From positions 1 to 64,000 of the forward strand of contig NZ_JAKCFI010000005.1 of NCBI RefSeq assembly GCF_021412625.1: 64,000 nucleotides of DNA, given 5' to 3'. A model generated the notes under the pieces. That model searched no databases and was not told where the DNA came from. It was given only the letters and a program-made list of their open reading frames with translations. The stretch is from Myxococcus stipitatus (GTDB lineage Bacteria > Myxococcota > Myxococcia > Myxococcales > Myxococcaceae). Shown here piece by piece: positions 13,002 through 21,976 of this stretch (the first letter of the stretch is position 1; each line of letters starts with the position of its first letter). The position numbers and the translations under genes were made by a program.

Positions 13002-13030
13002 AAGGCGACGCCGCGGGTGCGGGTCGCCTT
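13002..13030 (-). terminator. Terminator downstream of the DedA gene
   Basis: An 8-bp stem (13002-13009 with 13023-13030) is followed, on the minus strand, by a TTCCTTT stretch. A second 7-bp inverted repeat lies just before it (13036-13042 with 13052-13058). Together they follow the DedA stop codon. Confidence 0.6.
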
Positions 13031-13062
13031 CCGGGCTTCACGTCACGGCGTCGTGAAGGGGC

Positions 13063-13866
13063 CTACTTGAAGAACTCCCGGGTGCGATCCCTGGGGAGCA
13101 CGTCGGTCGCGGCGGGAGCCACCTCGAACAGCCGCTCCGTCGAGCCCTTCACCAGGTTGCGCGAGGACGGCGACGCCTGGGTGCCCACGGTGGACGCCGG
13201 AGTGGACGTGGCGGTCGACGCGGAGGCGGCGTCGCTCGCGCGGCGGGCGGCCGAGCGGCGGCGGCGCCACAGGAAGTAGCCGACGGCGGCCACCGCGAGC
13301 ACGCCCATGACGGCGTACTGGCCCTCCTTGAACTTGTCGATGAGCATGTCCAGCTCGCTGCCGAAGTGGAAGCCGAGCCAGACGAAGATGGGCGCCGACA
13401 ACAGCGCCGCCAGCCCATCCCAGAAGATGAAGCGCCAGTAGGACATGCCCACCGAGCCCGCCGTGAAGTACGTCACCGCGCGGACGCCCGGCATGAAGCG
13501 CGCGATGCAGACGATCTTCTGCCCGTGCACCGTGAAGAGCTTCTCCACCCGCGCGCGCTTCTCCGGCGTGACGATGCGAGCGAAGAAGCCTCCGCCATTG
13601 CCCTGCTCCGCCCTCCCCAGCTTCCCGCCCAGCCGGCGGCCGGCCAGGAAGATGAGGCTGTCGCCCACGAGGATGCCGGCGAAGCCCACCGCCATCATCA
13701 CCGGCAGGTTCGCGGCGCCCTTGTGCGCCAGGAAGCCGCCGAGGATCAGCGAGATGTCCTCCGGCAGCGGCACGCCCAGGCCACATGCCACGAGGATTCC
13801 AAACACCGTGAGATAGGCGATGAAGCCGTGTGCGTCGCCAAGCAGTTGGGTGAGAAGTTCTTGCAC
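13063..13866 (-). CDS. DedA-family (SNARE-associated/VTT domain) membrane protein
   Basis: The 267-residue protein belongs to the DedA family of inner-membrane proteins, implicated in envelope homeostasis and, for some members, undecaprenyl-phosphate recycling. The typical pattern is visible: a hydrophobic N-terminus with GVPLPEDISLILGGFLA (an acidic residue in the re-entrant loop), GDSLIFLAGRRLGG, and the conserved RFMPGVRAVTYFTAG segment with its essential-type arginine and proline. A final membrane helix near residues 185-200 is followed by an Arg-rich stretch and a low-complexity Ala/Ser/Thr cytoplasmic tail of about 65 residues, longer than in most homologues. The start lies 16 bases after the stop of the upstream gene, suggesting co-transcription with the miaB-side genes. 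Confidence 0.92.
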   Translation of the reverse strand: MQELLTQLLGDAHGFIAYLTVFGILVACGLGVPLPEDISLILGGFLAHKGAANLPVMMAVGFAGILVGDSLIFLAGRRLGGKLGRAEQGNGGGFFARIVTPEKRARVEKLFTVHGQKIVCIARFMPGVRAVTYFTAGSVGMSYWRFIFWDGLAALLSAPIFVWLGFHFGSELDMLIDKFKEGQYAVMGVLAVAAVGYFLWRRRRSAARRASDAASASTATSTPASTVGTQASPSSRNLVKGSTERLFEVAPAATDVLPRDRTREFFK

Positions 13867-13882
13867 GCGTCGTCCCGTCCGT

Positions 13883-14902
13883 TCACTTCCGAAGGGCCGG
13901 GTCGGAACTCACCCGAGCCAGCCCATCCAGCGCCCAAGCATCAACCGGGCGCGAGCCCTCAAAACTCCGCGCGAGGTGCTTCAGCCCGAAGTACCCCTCG
14001 CGTCCGGCGGCCTCGTAGGCCCCCGCTGGAGCGCCCGTGGCCATCAGGGCCAGGGCGCGGCTCAGCAGGGCGACCCCATACTCGTCCACCGTCCCCTCGC
14101 CCGCCCCCCGGGCCCGCGCCTCCTTCAGCACCGCGGCGCCACCCGACCAGCGAGGCCCCAGTCGGCCCGCCAGCCTGGCGCCCAGCACGCCTCGGGACAG
14201 CTCGCGCACCACCGGCTCCACCTCGGGAGCGCGCGTCGCAGGCCCCACCACAATCACCCACCCCCGCCCCGTCTCCACCGGCCGGATGCTCCCCTCGGCT
14301 TCGAGCAGATTAACCACCAGGGTGGGGGCTGGCTCACCTTCTGGCAGGCCCAGAAGTCGGGCGGCCTGTTGGAAGGGGGGGTCGAGCCGTGGCAGCCAGG
14401 CGCGCTGCTCCGCTCGGTAGGTCGTCAGCGTCCGAGCGCGCAGCGCGGCCAGGGGCCAGTCGCGCTCGGCCCGCTCCAGCAGGGCCTCCAAGCCGTCGAG
14501 CCGTCGCGCGGCCCCCGACGCGGACGCGCCCCCGAGCACCCTCGCCAGGTACACCTCGATGGGCTCCGGGTGCGCGGCGAAGTAGGCCCGAGCCTCGTCG
14601 AGGACGCCGCGCGACGCTTCCTCCAGGGCCTCCCGGACGTGGGTGCGCGCCGGGCCGTGGCGATGGCGGGGGATGGGGTGTCGCTGCTCCACGGGGCCCG
14701 CGTCGTAGCCGGCGCGGTTCAGCAGCGCGAACAGCGTGAAGACGCGCGCATCCGCCCGGACCTCCTGGCCCCGGGACGTATAGACGCTGGCGAACCAGTC
14801 CTCCTCGCCGCCGACGCCGCGAATCCCTGGCGTCCCCGCTTCCGCGTGGGTCGACGCCAGGACCCCGGTCAGCAGGAGGGAGGCCAGGTGGGGGGCTCGC
14901 AT
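13883..14902 (-). CDS. Secreted protein of unknown function
   Basis: I do not recognise the family. From the ATG at 14902 the protein has about 339 residues and begins with a signal peptide (MRAPHLASLLLTGVLASTHAEA). A GTG four codons upstream (14914) is open but adds nothing useful. The mature part is soluble and mostly helical, with a His/Arg/Pro-rich stretch (HPIPRHRHGP) near residue 75 and many Ala/Leu/Arg residues. No catalytic motif could be assigned. It lies 28 bases downstream of the cyclic-nucleotide-binding gene and 16 bases upstream of the DedA gene, so it is probably part of a minus-strand operon. Confidence 0.75.
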   Translation of the reverse strand: MRAPHLASLLLTGVLASTHAEAGTPGIRGVGGEEDWFASVYTSRGQEVRADARVFTLFALLNRAGYDAGPVEQRHPIPRHRHGPARTHVREALEEASRGVLDEARAYFAAHPEPIEVYLARVLGGASASGAARRLDGLEALLERAERDWPLAALRARTLTTYRAEQRAWLPRLDPPFQQAARLLGLPEGEPAPTLVVNLLEAEGSIRPVETGRGWVIVVGPATRAPEVEPVVRELSRGVLGARLAGRLGPRWSGGAAVLKEARARGAGEGTVDEYGVALLSRALALMATGAPAGAYEAAGREGYFGLKHLARSFEGSRPVDAWALDGLARVSSDPALRK

Positions 14903-14930
14903 ACCGGGCCCCACGCTAGCACGGGGCCAT

Positions 14931-15401
14931 TCAGGCCGCCGGTGCCTTTCCGATGAGGGTGCGAATCATGTCGCGGTTGTCCCGCGCCTTCTGGCCGAAG
15001 TAGCCCACGATTCCCATCAGCAGCTTCACGCAGGCCTGGGGCTTGGTGGCGAGCAGCTTCTGGAAGTCCGCGGCGCGGATCTCCAGCGCGGACACGTCCG
15101 TCACCGCGGTGGCGGTGCACAGCCGCTCCCCCTTCTGCACCAGCGCCAGCTCCCCCAGGGGTTCGCCGGTGCCCACCTCGCCCAGCGACACCTCTTCGCC
15201 GGACGGACTCTTCGCGCTCAACCGCACCGTGCCCTCGCCCACGATGATGAGCGAGTCGCCCGTCTTCCCCTCGGAGAACAGCGCCGTCCCCTTGGGGAAC
15301 GCCCGAGGCACGGCGACTCCCGCGAAAATCTGGATGCCGGTGTCGGTGAAGCCCTTGAACAGCGGGCAGGCCTTGAGGGTGTTCGCAGGCACGAGAGCCA
15401 T
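14931..15401 (-). CDS. Cyclic-nucleotide-binding (Crp-type) domain protein without DNA-binding domain
   Basis: The 156-residue protein is essentially one CNMP-binding beta-roll. The N-terminal CPLFKGFTDTGIQIFAG, the KGTALFSEGKTGDSLIIVGEGTVRL strands and the phosphate-binding-cassette-like GEPLGELALVQKGERLCTATA region follow the family. The canonical cassette Arg-Ser/Thr pair is not clear, so ligand binding is uncertain. There is no winged-helix domain; the C-terminal 40 residues are helical. It may be a stand-alone sensor or a partner-binding module. Neighbours on both sides are on the same strand with gaps of 28 and 39 bases. Confidence 0.88.
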   Translation of the reverse strand: MALVPANTLKACPLFKGFTDTGIQIFAGVAVPRAFPKGTALFSEGKTGDSLIIVGEGTVRLSAKSPSGEEVSLGEVGTGEPLGELALVQKGERLCTATAVTDVSALEIRAADFQKLLATKPQACVKLLMGIVGYFGQKARDNRDMIRTLIGKAPAA

Positions 15402-15440
15402 GGTGCGAGGGTCCTAACACGGGGCGCGAGGGCCCGCGAG

Positions 15441-15956
15441 TCAACGGCTGGCGCGGTACTCGTTGGCCAGCTCCACGTAGTGCCCGGCGGACATGAGGAG
15501 GAAGGCCTTCTCGTCGTCGGTGAGCGGGCGCTTCACCCGCCCCGGGGAGCCCATGACCATGGAGCCCGGCGGCACCTTCGTCCCGGGCGTCAGCAGCGTC
15601 CCGGCGCCGATGATGCAGTCGTCCCCCACCTCCACGCCGTCCAGGAGGATGGCGCCCATGCCCACCAGCACGCGGTTGCCCACGGTGCAGCCATGGAGCA
15701 CCACGTGGTGGCCCACCGTCACGTCGTCACCGATGACGGTGCCGTAGCGCATGCTGGTGACGTGGATGAGGGAGAGGTCCTGGAGGTTGGTGCGCTTGCC
15801 CACCTGGATGGGATTCACGTCGCCGCGCAGCACCGTGTTGAACCAGATGGAGGAGCCCTCCCCCAGCTCCACGTCGCCCACCACCTGGGCGGAGTCCTCC
15901 ACGAAGCAGCTCGGATGGATGCGGGGGGACACCCCGCCGAACGCTCTCAGGGCCAT
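15441..15956 (-). CDS. Gamma-carbonic-anhydrase-like left-handed beta-helix protein
   Basis: The 171-residue protein has repeated hexapeptides of the left-handed beta-helix and the histidine arrangement of the gamma-carbonic anhydrase/YrdA group (LSLIHVTSM, then VGHHVVLHG). FNTVLRGDVNPIQVGKRTNLQD is the characteristic family block. Members bind zinc or iron as trimers; some have carbonic anhydrase activity and many have no known activity. The start chosen is the ATG at 15956 (MALRAFGG); the open frame extends far upstream through the miaB gene, but that part is only antiphase reading. The gene starts 29 bases after the miaB stop. Confidence 0.9.
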   Translation of the reverse strand: MALRAFGGVSPRIHPSCFVEDSAQVVGDVELGEGSSIWFNTVLRGDVNPIQVGKRTNLQDLSLIHVTSMRYGTVIGDDVTVGHHVVLHGCTVGNRVLVGMGAILLDGVEVGDDCIIGAGTLLTPGTKVPPGSMVMGSPGRVKRPLTDDEKAFLLMSAGHYVELANEYRASR

Positions 15957-15985
15957 GGGCGCGACCTCGGACGTGGCGAGAGGCC

Positions 15986-17374
15986 TCAAGCCTCCGCGAT
16001 GACGTGGAACGGCGAGACGGGCGGAGCCACCGGCAGCGGCTCCACCGTCGGCAGCTGGAGCACCTCCACCTGCTTGCCCGCGAGCTGGTTGGGCGTGGAG
16101 CGCTCCACCTTCACCTTGACGAAGGAGCCGGTGGGCGCGTCGCCGTCGAAGTTGACGGTGCGGTTCTCCGGCGTGCGGCCGAAGCGCTTGGTGGCGTCGT
16201 AGCGCGAGTGGCCCTCCACCAGCACCTCGACCTCCGCGCCGACCAGCGCCGCCGTCGTCTCCGCGCTGATGCGCCGCTGCACCTTCTGCAGCCGCTCCAG
16301 CCGGGCGATCTTCACCTCGTGCTCCACGGGGCCCCAGTCCTTCTCGCGCAGCGCCGCGCCCGTCTTCGGGCGGGGGCTGTAGATGAAGGAGAACTGGTTG
16401 TCGTAGCGGACCTGCTCGGTCAGCTTCAGCGTCAGCTCGAAGTCCTCCTCGGTCTCCCCGGGGAAGCCCACGATGATGTCGGTGGTGACGGCGATGCCCG
16501 GCCGCGCCGCGCGCAGCTTCGCGAGCCGCTCCAGGTACTGCTCCACCGTGTAGTCGCGGCGCATCATCTTCAGGATGCGGTCGCTGCCGCACTGCACGGG
16601 CAGGTGGAAGTGCGGGGCGATCTTCGGCTGGACGCGGAAGGCCTCGATGAGCTCGTCGGACAGGTCGTGCGGGTGGCTGGTGGTGAAGCGCACGCGCTCG
16701 ATGCCGGGGACCTCCGCGGTGCGCAGCAGCAGCTGCGCGAAGGAGATGCCGCCCAGGTACGAGTTGACGTTCTGCCCGATGAGCGTCACCTCGCGCACGC
16801 CCACCTTCGCCAGCCCGTCCACCTCCTGGAGCACGTCCGGGAAGGCGCGGCTCACCTCGCGGCCACGGGTGTGCGGGACGATGCAGAACGAGCAGACGTT
16901 GTCGCAGCCCTTCATCACCGTGACGAACTCGGTGACCTTGCCACGGGACGTCTCCGGGTCCGCGCGCGGGAAGACGTACTCCTCGGAGTCCACGAAGGCC
17001 GTCTCGACGACGCGCTCGCGCTCCGCGTGCACGCGGCCGATGATGTCCGGCAGCCGGGCGATGTTGTCCGGGCCGAACACGAAGTCCAGGTACGGCACCT
17101 TCTTCAGGAGCTTGTCCTTCTCCTGCTGCGCCACGCACCCGCCCACTCCGAGGATGGCGCCCCGGCTGGCCTTCACCGGCTTGTAGCGCCCGAGCGCCGA
17201 CAGCATCTTGTCCTCGGCCTTCTCGCGGATGGAGCAGGTGTTGAGGATGATGAGGTCCGCGTTCTCCGGCACCGGGGTCGGCTCGTAGGACATCTTCGCC
17301 AGCACCTCGCTCATGCGGAGCGAGTCGTTGACGTTCATCTGACAGCCGAAGGTGTGGATGAAGTAGCGCTTCAT
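15986..17374 (-). CDS. miaB: tRNA-2-methylthio-N6-dimethylallyladenosine synthase MiaB
   Basis: This 462-residue radical-SAM methylthiotransferase adds the 2-methylthio group to i6A37 in tRNAs. The N-terminal UPF0004 domain has its three cluster cysteines (Cys11 in FGCQMN, Cys47 in NTCSIRE, Cys80 in GGCVAQ). The radical-SAM triad is Cys157/161/164 in GCDNVCSFC, followed by VPHTRGRE. A C-terminal TRAM domain lies near GAEVEVLVEGHSRYD. Length and motif order are those of MiaB rather than RimO or MtaB. It heads a probable minus-strand operon with the beta-helix protein, the nucleotide-binding protein, the secreted protein and DedA. Confidence 0.97.
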   Translation of the reverse strand: MKRYFIHTFGCQMNVNDSLRMSEVLAKMSYEPTPVPENADLIILNTCSIREKAEDKMLSALGRYKPVKASRGAILGVGGCVAQQEKDKLLKKVPYLDFVFGPDNIARLPDIIGRVHAERERVVETAFVDSEEYVFPRADPETSRGKVTEFVTVMKGCDNVCSFCIVPHTRGREVSRAFPDVLQEVDGLAKVGVREVTLIGQNVNSYLGGISFAQLLLRTAEVPGIERVRFTTSHPHDLSDELIEAFRVQPKIAPHFHLPVQCGSDRILKMMRRDYTVEQYLERLAKLRAARPGIAVTTDIIVGFPGETEEDFELTLKLTEQVRYDNQFSFIYSPRPKTGAALREKDWGPVEHEVKIARLERLQKVQRRISAETTAALVGAEVEVLVEGHSRYDATKRFGRTPENRTVNFDGDAPTGSFVKVKVERSTPNQLAGKQVEVLQLPTVEPLPVAPPVSPFHVIAEA

Positions 17375-17445
17375 GGGGATTCTCTGAGCAAGAACGTGCC
17401 CTTATGCGATGCCCCGGACCGGAAATCAACCGGACCGGCGACCGC

Positions 17446-17961
17446 TCACCCCTGACTGAGCAGGCGCGTCATCCGGGTATGCAGGTCCACGAGGAGCGCC
17501 TCCCGCTCGCGCAGGAGCGCCAGGGCGGCCTCGCCATAGCGCCGGCCCAGGGCCTCCGTCTCCCGCTCCTGGTTGAACAGCTCCCCCCGGATGCGCTGGC
17601 GCAGCTCCTCCGCGTCCTCTCCGGCGGCCGTCTTCAGCTGCTCCAGCTTGTCCTGGAGCTTCCGGGCCGTCCACCGGCGCCCTCCGAAGGCGCGCAGCAT
17701 GGCGGTCCCCTGCTCCACCGTCTTGAGGTCCAGGCCGGAGGCCGCCTGGGCCTTCTGGTGGGCGACGGCCAGGGGCTCGCGCTCCGCGCCGGCGTGGGCC
17801 AGGAAGGCTTCCTGGTAGCGCACCAGGGCGTCGAGCATCGCGCCGTCCAGGGCCGGAGCGGCCATGCGGAGGGTGCGGTCATCCGCCGCGCCGAAGTCCA
17901 TACCGGACTCGGAGTTGCGGACGTCCTGGAAGCCGTGGTCGTCGAAGAGCGAGGGGGCCAT
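17446..17961 (-). CDS. Hypothetical helical protein
   Basis: I do not recognise this 171-residue protein. It is charged, has no signal peptide and is predicted helical; the C-terminal half (RKLQDKLEQLKTAAGE onward to the end) looks like a coiled coil rich in Glu, Arg and Leu. The ATG at 17961 is chosen because GGAG lies just upstream; a longer open frame reaches 18084, but that extension is Arg/Cys-rich and looks non-coding. It stands 71 bases upstream of miaB on the same strand and is divergent from the large lipoprotein gene at 18136. Confidence 0.7.
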   Translation of the reverse strand: MAPSLFDDHGFQDVRNSESGMDFGAADDRTLRMAAPALDGAMLDALVRYQEAFLAHAGAEREPLAVAHQKAQAASGLDLKTVEQGTAMLRAFGGRRWTARKLQDKLEQLKTAAGEDAEELRQRIRGELFNQERETEALGRRYGEAALALLREREALLVDLHTRMTRLLSQG

Positions 17962-18135
17962 GAGGGTCTCCGTTTCGTGGGCGGATGTGTAACAGGGCCG
18001 GCGCGTGGGGTGTAGCGCGCGTGCCCGGCGGGATGCCCCCCGGCAAGAAGTCTTGCAGTTCCGACGAATCGCCCGGTCCTTCACAGTCCCATCACTTCAC
18101 GTGACGCGCCGATCCACGGCGCCAAGGGGGCGGGA

Positions 18136-21100
18136 ATGACGAAGAGCGTTCGACGCGGGTGGCTTGCGCTGGGGGCGGCCCTGCTCTGCGGGGGGCTGGG
18201 GCTCCCCCTGGCGGGGTGTGAGGACGGGGAGCTCTCCCTGCCACCCCCGGCCTGGGGATACGCGGACCTGCACGCCCATCCCGCCAGCCACATGAGCTTC
18301 GGCGCGGCGGCGGACGGGACGGACGGGCTGTTCCACGGCAGGCCCGGGGGCTCGCTCGCGGAGGGCCGGCGAGACCTGCTGGCCGACCTGCCCGCCTGCG
18401 ACGGCAACATGCACGGCGGCGAGGCCGACCCCGTCACCCACAAGACGCACGAGGACCTCATCAAGAAGCTGAACACCATCACCGGGCTGCCCCACGGGGT
18501 CTCCGGCGGCGGGCAGTACGACGCGTGGCCGCACTCGCAGAGCCTGATGCACGAACAGATGCACGTGACGGCCATCCACCGGGCCTACCAGGGAGGACTG
18601 CGCCTCATGGTGGCGAGCGTCACCGGCAACCAGATGATCGGCGACCGGCTGTGGCGGGGAGACCACGACGCGCCGTCGAGCGGGCTCGAGTTCGACTCCG
18701 CCGCGCGCCAGCTCGACTTCATCAAGGGCTTCGCGTCGAAGAACCAGGACTGGATGCAGGTCGTCACCTCGCCGTTGGAGGCGCGCCAGGCCATCAAGAA
18801 CGGGAAGCTGGCCGTGGTGCTCGGCGTGGAGATGGACTCGCTCGACTCCACCCAGCTCCACGCGCTCTCCGTGCGCTACGGCGTGCGGACGGTCATCCCC
18901 ATCCACCTCGCGAACAACCCGTCGTTCGGCGGGACGGCGGCCTACGAGGACCTCTTCAACGCGAACAACCACTTCCTCAATGGCGAGTACCTCTCCGTCG
19001 AGGGGGACGCGAACCTCTCCTTCCGCCTGGGCCGGCCCAACTACCTGGCGGGAGGCCCCTTCGGCGCCGTCATCCCCACGCCGGTGTCCGTCGACACCAC
19101 CTGCGAGCTCGGGTACTCGCCGTGCCCGGAGCTCCCCGGCCATCGCTTCATCGCCTGGCAACAGGGCATGAAGAACACCCTCGGCGTCAACAAGCACGAG
19201 CTGCGCCGGCTCCTGAAGCGCGGCCTCATCCTCGACGTGGTCCACATGGGGGAGAAGGCCACCGGAGAGACGCTCGACTTCGTCGAGTCCTTCGACTACC
19301 CGGTCATGTACTCGCACGGCGGCATCCGTCAGGCGGGCAGTCCGGCCGGCAGCGAGCGCGCCCTGCTGTCCACCCATGCGGAGCGCATCGCCGCGAGCGG
19401 CGGCGTCCTCGGGCTCGGGACGGAGGGGGACACCCAGCCCCGGCAACTCGTGCTGCCCGCCCAGGGGCATCGCTTCGAGGGCTCCTCGACGCGGTTCGAG
19501 CTGAACCTGGAGCAGCCGGTGGCCGACCGCGTGGAGGTCGCCGTGGCGACGGGAGGCAACGGCCTGCTGGCGACCACCCAGACCTTCGCGAGGCTGGAGC
19601 TATTGGGGCGCTCGCCCATCGAGGTGCCGCTCAACGACGGCGAGGCCTGGGCCCCGGGGAGCACGCACACCGTCACCGTCCCCCTGCCCACCACGGTGGC
19701 CGCCACGGACGTGCTCGCGGTCCGCCTGCGCGTGGCGGGCGGCGCGGACGCCTTCTGGACGGTCTCCGGCCTGGGCCTCACCGCCATCAGCCCTCGGGGC
19801 GTCCGCCGCACGGTGGCGGTCGCCGTGCCGAACCCGACGGCGGGCTTCGTCGCGGAGCTGTCCCCCACCCGCACGGCGTTCACCCTGCGCGCGCGGATGG
19901 CCCCGGAGACCCCGGTGGCGCGTGCCATCGTCCGCATCTGGACCGGGCCGGGCGGCAACGGGCGGCTGGCCTCGGGTTCCTTCGCCACCGGCAGCCTGCT
20001 GCTCGTCGAGAGCGACGGGCGGCGCCGCGCGGGGCTGGACCAGAACCTCAACGCCGGCGCGACCTGGGAGTCGGGGACCCAGGTCGAGCGGACCTTCACC
20101 CTCCCGGAGGGGACGCGCCTGGCGAACGTGGGCCAGTTCCTCCTGCGGTTCGTGCCGGGCCCGTCCTCGGAATGGGCGGTGAGCCGGGTGAGCGTCGCCG
20201 TGGAGACATCAAGCGGCGACAGCCAGCCGGTGGCGGAATTCCGCGCGTCGGAGGCCCGCGTCTTCAAGTCGGAAGACAACGAGCTGTCCCTCGCGCTCCA
20301 GCCGCCCCGCGTCGTCCCGCACGACGCCGTGGCCGCCGCGCTGCGGCTGAACCTCGACATCAAGGACGAGATGGACAGCACGGGGCGGGACATCAACGCC
20401 ACCGTGCGCACGGTGAGCGGCACGACGGTGGTCCAGAGCATCAACTTCGCGAGCCGGCTGCGCAACGACGGCCTCACCCGGGTGATGGTCCTCCTGCCGG
20501 CGGGGACGCGCGTCGCCGACCTCGATCGGCTGACCATCGACTCGGCGGGCACGGATTCGTGGGACTTCGCGGGGGTGACGGTCGACGTGCTCTCGGACCC
20601 GGTGGTGACGTGGACGGAGGGCTACACGCGCACGCTGCGGGCCATGGGCAACCGGGGCGTCGCGCTGGGGACGGACATCAACGGCATGGCGCCCCAGGTG
20701 CCCTTCACGCGCGTGGACGTCCCCGAGCGCATCGACGTCGCCGCCTCGCGCGCCCCCGAGTCGCTGCGCGCCACGACCCCTACGCTGGACACCAGCCGCT
20801 TGGGCGACACGGTGTTCCGCTTCGAGGACCGGGGGCTGGCCCACTTCGGGATGCTGCCGGACTTTCTCCAGGCCGTCGCCACGCAGCCCACGGGCGACGA
20901 GGCCCTCACCGGCCTGTTCCGCTCCGCGGAGGACTTCCTCGTGATGTGGGACAAGGTCCTGGTGTCCAAGTCGAATGTCACGGGCAACCCCGACCGGACG
21001 CGCGTGCGCCGCTTCCGCGTGACGGTGGGCACCGGCGGCGACGACCTGCGCTGCGACAGCAACGCGGAGGCCTTCGTGGCGCTCGCGGATGGCAACGAGG

Positions 21101-21396
21101 TGAAGGTGGCGCTCGGCAACAGCTTCGCCAACTACACGAGCGTGACGCGGGAGTTCGAGCTGCCCGCGGAGCACGAGCTGCACGAGGTCCGGTGGTTCGG
21201 CGTGCGGGGGCTCTTGAGCAATGGCGACCTGAGGCCCTGTGCGGGCGCCAGCCCCGACAACTGGAACGTGGAGAGCGCCCGGCTGGAGTTCCTCGACCCG
21301 AGCGGAAGCTGGGAGACCTTCATGTTCCGCCGGGGGCATCCGCTCAAGCGCATGGACCACGCCGCGGGCAACCAGGAATGGAAGGACCTGCTGTGA
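18136..21396 (+). CDS. Large lipoprotein, membrane-dipeptidase (peptidase M19)-like with a long insertion
   Basis: The 1,086-residue product starts with a lipoprotein signal (lipobox LAGC, Cys28). The following region resembles M19 dipeptidases, zinc enzymes that hydrolyse dipeptides: D44-L-H46-A-H48, a glutamate in VVLGVEMDSL, histidines in DVVHMGEKA and MYSHGGIR (about residue 392), and, after a gap, GTDINGMAP (about residue 845), the counterpart of the M19 GTDxxG motif. The stretch of roughly residues 440-830 is an insertion made of beta-rich repeats, two or three units that look like jelly-roll or Ig-type modules. M19 enzymes are usually 330-450 residues long, so the catalytic fold seems to be split. 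Activity is not proven, since metal ligands are assigned only by eye. Confidence 0.82.
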   Translation: MTKSVRRGWLALGAALLCGGLGLPLAGCEDGELSLPPPAWGYADLHAHPASHMSFGAAADGTDGLFHGRPGGSLAEGRRDLLADLPACDGNMHGGEADPVTHKTHEDLIKKLNTITGLPHGVSGGGQYDAWPHSQSLMHEQMHVTAIHRAYQGGLRLMVASVTGNQMIGDRLWRGDHDAPSSGLEFDSAARQLDFIKGFASKNQDWMQVVTSPLEARQAIKNGKLAVVLGVEMDSLDSTQLHALSVRYGVRTVIPIHLANNPSFGGTAAYEDLFNANNHFLNGEYLSVEGDANLSFRLGRPNYLAGGPFGAVIPTPVSVDTTCELGYSPCPELPGHRFIAWQQGMKNTLGVNKHELRRLLKRGLILDVVHMGEKATGETLDFVESFDYPVMYSHGGIRQAGSPAGSERALLSTHAERIAASGGVLGLGTEGDTQPRQLVLPAQGHRFEGSSTRFELNLEQPVADRVEVAVATGGNGLLATTQTFARLELLGRSPIEVPLNDGEAWAPGSTHTVTVPLPTTVAATDVLAVRLRVAGGADAFWTVSGLGLTAISPRGVRRTVAVAVPNPTAGFVAELSPTRTAFTLRARMAPETPVARAIVRIWTGPGGNGRLASGSFATGSLLLVESDGRRRAGLDQNLNAGATWESGTQVERTFTLPEGTRLANVGQFLLRFVPGPSSEWAVSRVSVAVETSSGDSQPVAEFRASEARVFKSEDNELSLALQPPRVVPHDAVAAALRLNLDIKDEMDSTGRDINATVRTVSGTTVVQSINFASRLRNDGLTRVMVLLPAGTRVADLDRLTIDSAGTDSWDFAGVTVDVLSDPVVTWTEGYTRTLRAMGNRGVALGTDINGMAPQVPFTRVDVPERIDVAASRAPESLRATTPTLDTSRLGDTVFRFEDRGLAHFGMLPDFLQAVATQPTGDEALTGLFRSAEDFLVMWDKVLVSKSNVTGNPDRTRVRRFRVTVGTGGDDLRCDSNAEAFVALADGNEVKVALGNSFANYTSVTREFELPAEHELHEVRWFGVRGLLSNGDLRPCAGASPDNWNVESARLEFLDPSGSWETFMFRRGHPLKRMDHAAGNQEWKDLL

Positions 21397-21406
21397 GGAG
21401 GCAGTC

Positions 21407-21976
21407 TCAACCCCGGTCCGGCTGTCGCTTGCGGAGGATCTGCTGGAGCAGCTGCCGCGAGATGCCGAGCACCTTCGCCGCGCCACGGATGCTCCCGGTG
21501 GAGCGAGCCATCGCCTCGTCGACGAGCGTGTCGCGCACATAGGCCTCGAGCTCGTGCAGCGGACGGTCCCCCACCTGGGCACGCAGGTGGGGGGTGAGCT
21601 CGGGGGCCGAGGACAGGGTCCGCGTCCAGACCTGCTCCAACTCCTCGAGTTGGAGGGGCTTGGAGAGGAAGGCCCGCACCCCCGCCTCGGCCAGGCGGAA
21701 GGCCTGCTGGGGGGAGGCCGAGCCGCTGATGGCGATGACGCGGGGGGGCGGACTCAGGGCCCGGATGGCGTCGAGCAGGTCGAGCCCCTCGCCATCCGGG
21801 AGGGCCACGTCGAGGAGGACGACGTCGGGAGGGTCGACTTCGAGCACGGCGCGCGCGGAGGCGAGGTCGGCGGCCCACGAAACACGCGGGACGCGAGGGC
21901 CGAGCGTGTCCTCCAACGTCCGGGCCAGCCGTTCCGAGTCCTCGACGATGAGCAGGTGCTGGACGGGCGACATCAC
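21407..21976 (-). CDS. Response regulator with Fis-type C-terminal helix-turn-helix
   Basis: The 189-residue protein has a receiver domain (Asp13 acidic pocket, phosphorylation site Asp56 in DVVLLDVALP, Lys106 in FLSKPLQ) and a C-terminal Fis-type HTH (SIRGAAKVLGISRQLLQQILRKR). This REC-Fis layout without an AAA+ domain is that of the PrrA/RegA/ActR family of transcriptional regulators. The GTG at 21976 or the adjoining ATG at 21973 are both possible starts. It is divergent from the histidine kinase gene, 17 bases away, and is the obvious partner. It converges on the M19-like gene with a 10-base gap. Confidence 0.92.
   Translation of the reverse strand: MMSPVQHLLIVEDSERLARTLEDTLGPRVPRVSWAADLASARAVLEVDPPDVVLLDVALPDGEGLDLLDAIRALSPPPRVIAISGSASPQQAFRLAEAGVRAFLSKPLQLEELEQVWTRTLSSAPELTPHLRAQVGDRPLHELEAYVRDTLVDEAMARSTGSIRGAAKVLGISRQLLQQILRKRQPDRG

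Noticed and set aside
15957-17429. N-terminal extension of the gamma-CA-like protein running through miaB
   Set aside because: The extended reading is out of phase with miaB, and homology begins at the ATG at 15956.
18525-21542. A 1,005-codon frame overlapping the M19-like gene on the same strand
   Set aside because: It is a shifted reading with Arg/Gly/Ala-rich composition, no signal peptide and no motifs, while the other frame has lipobox and enzyme motifs.
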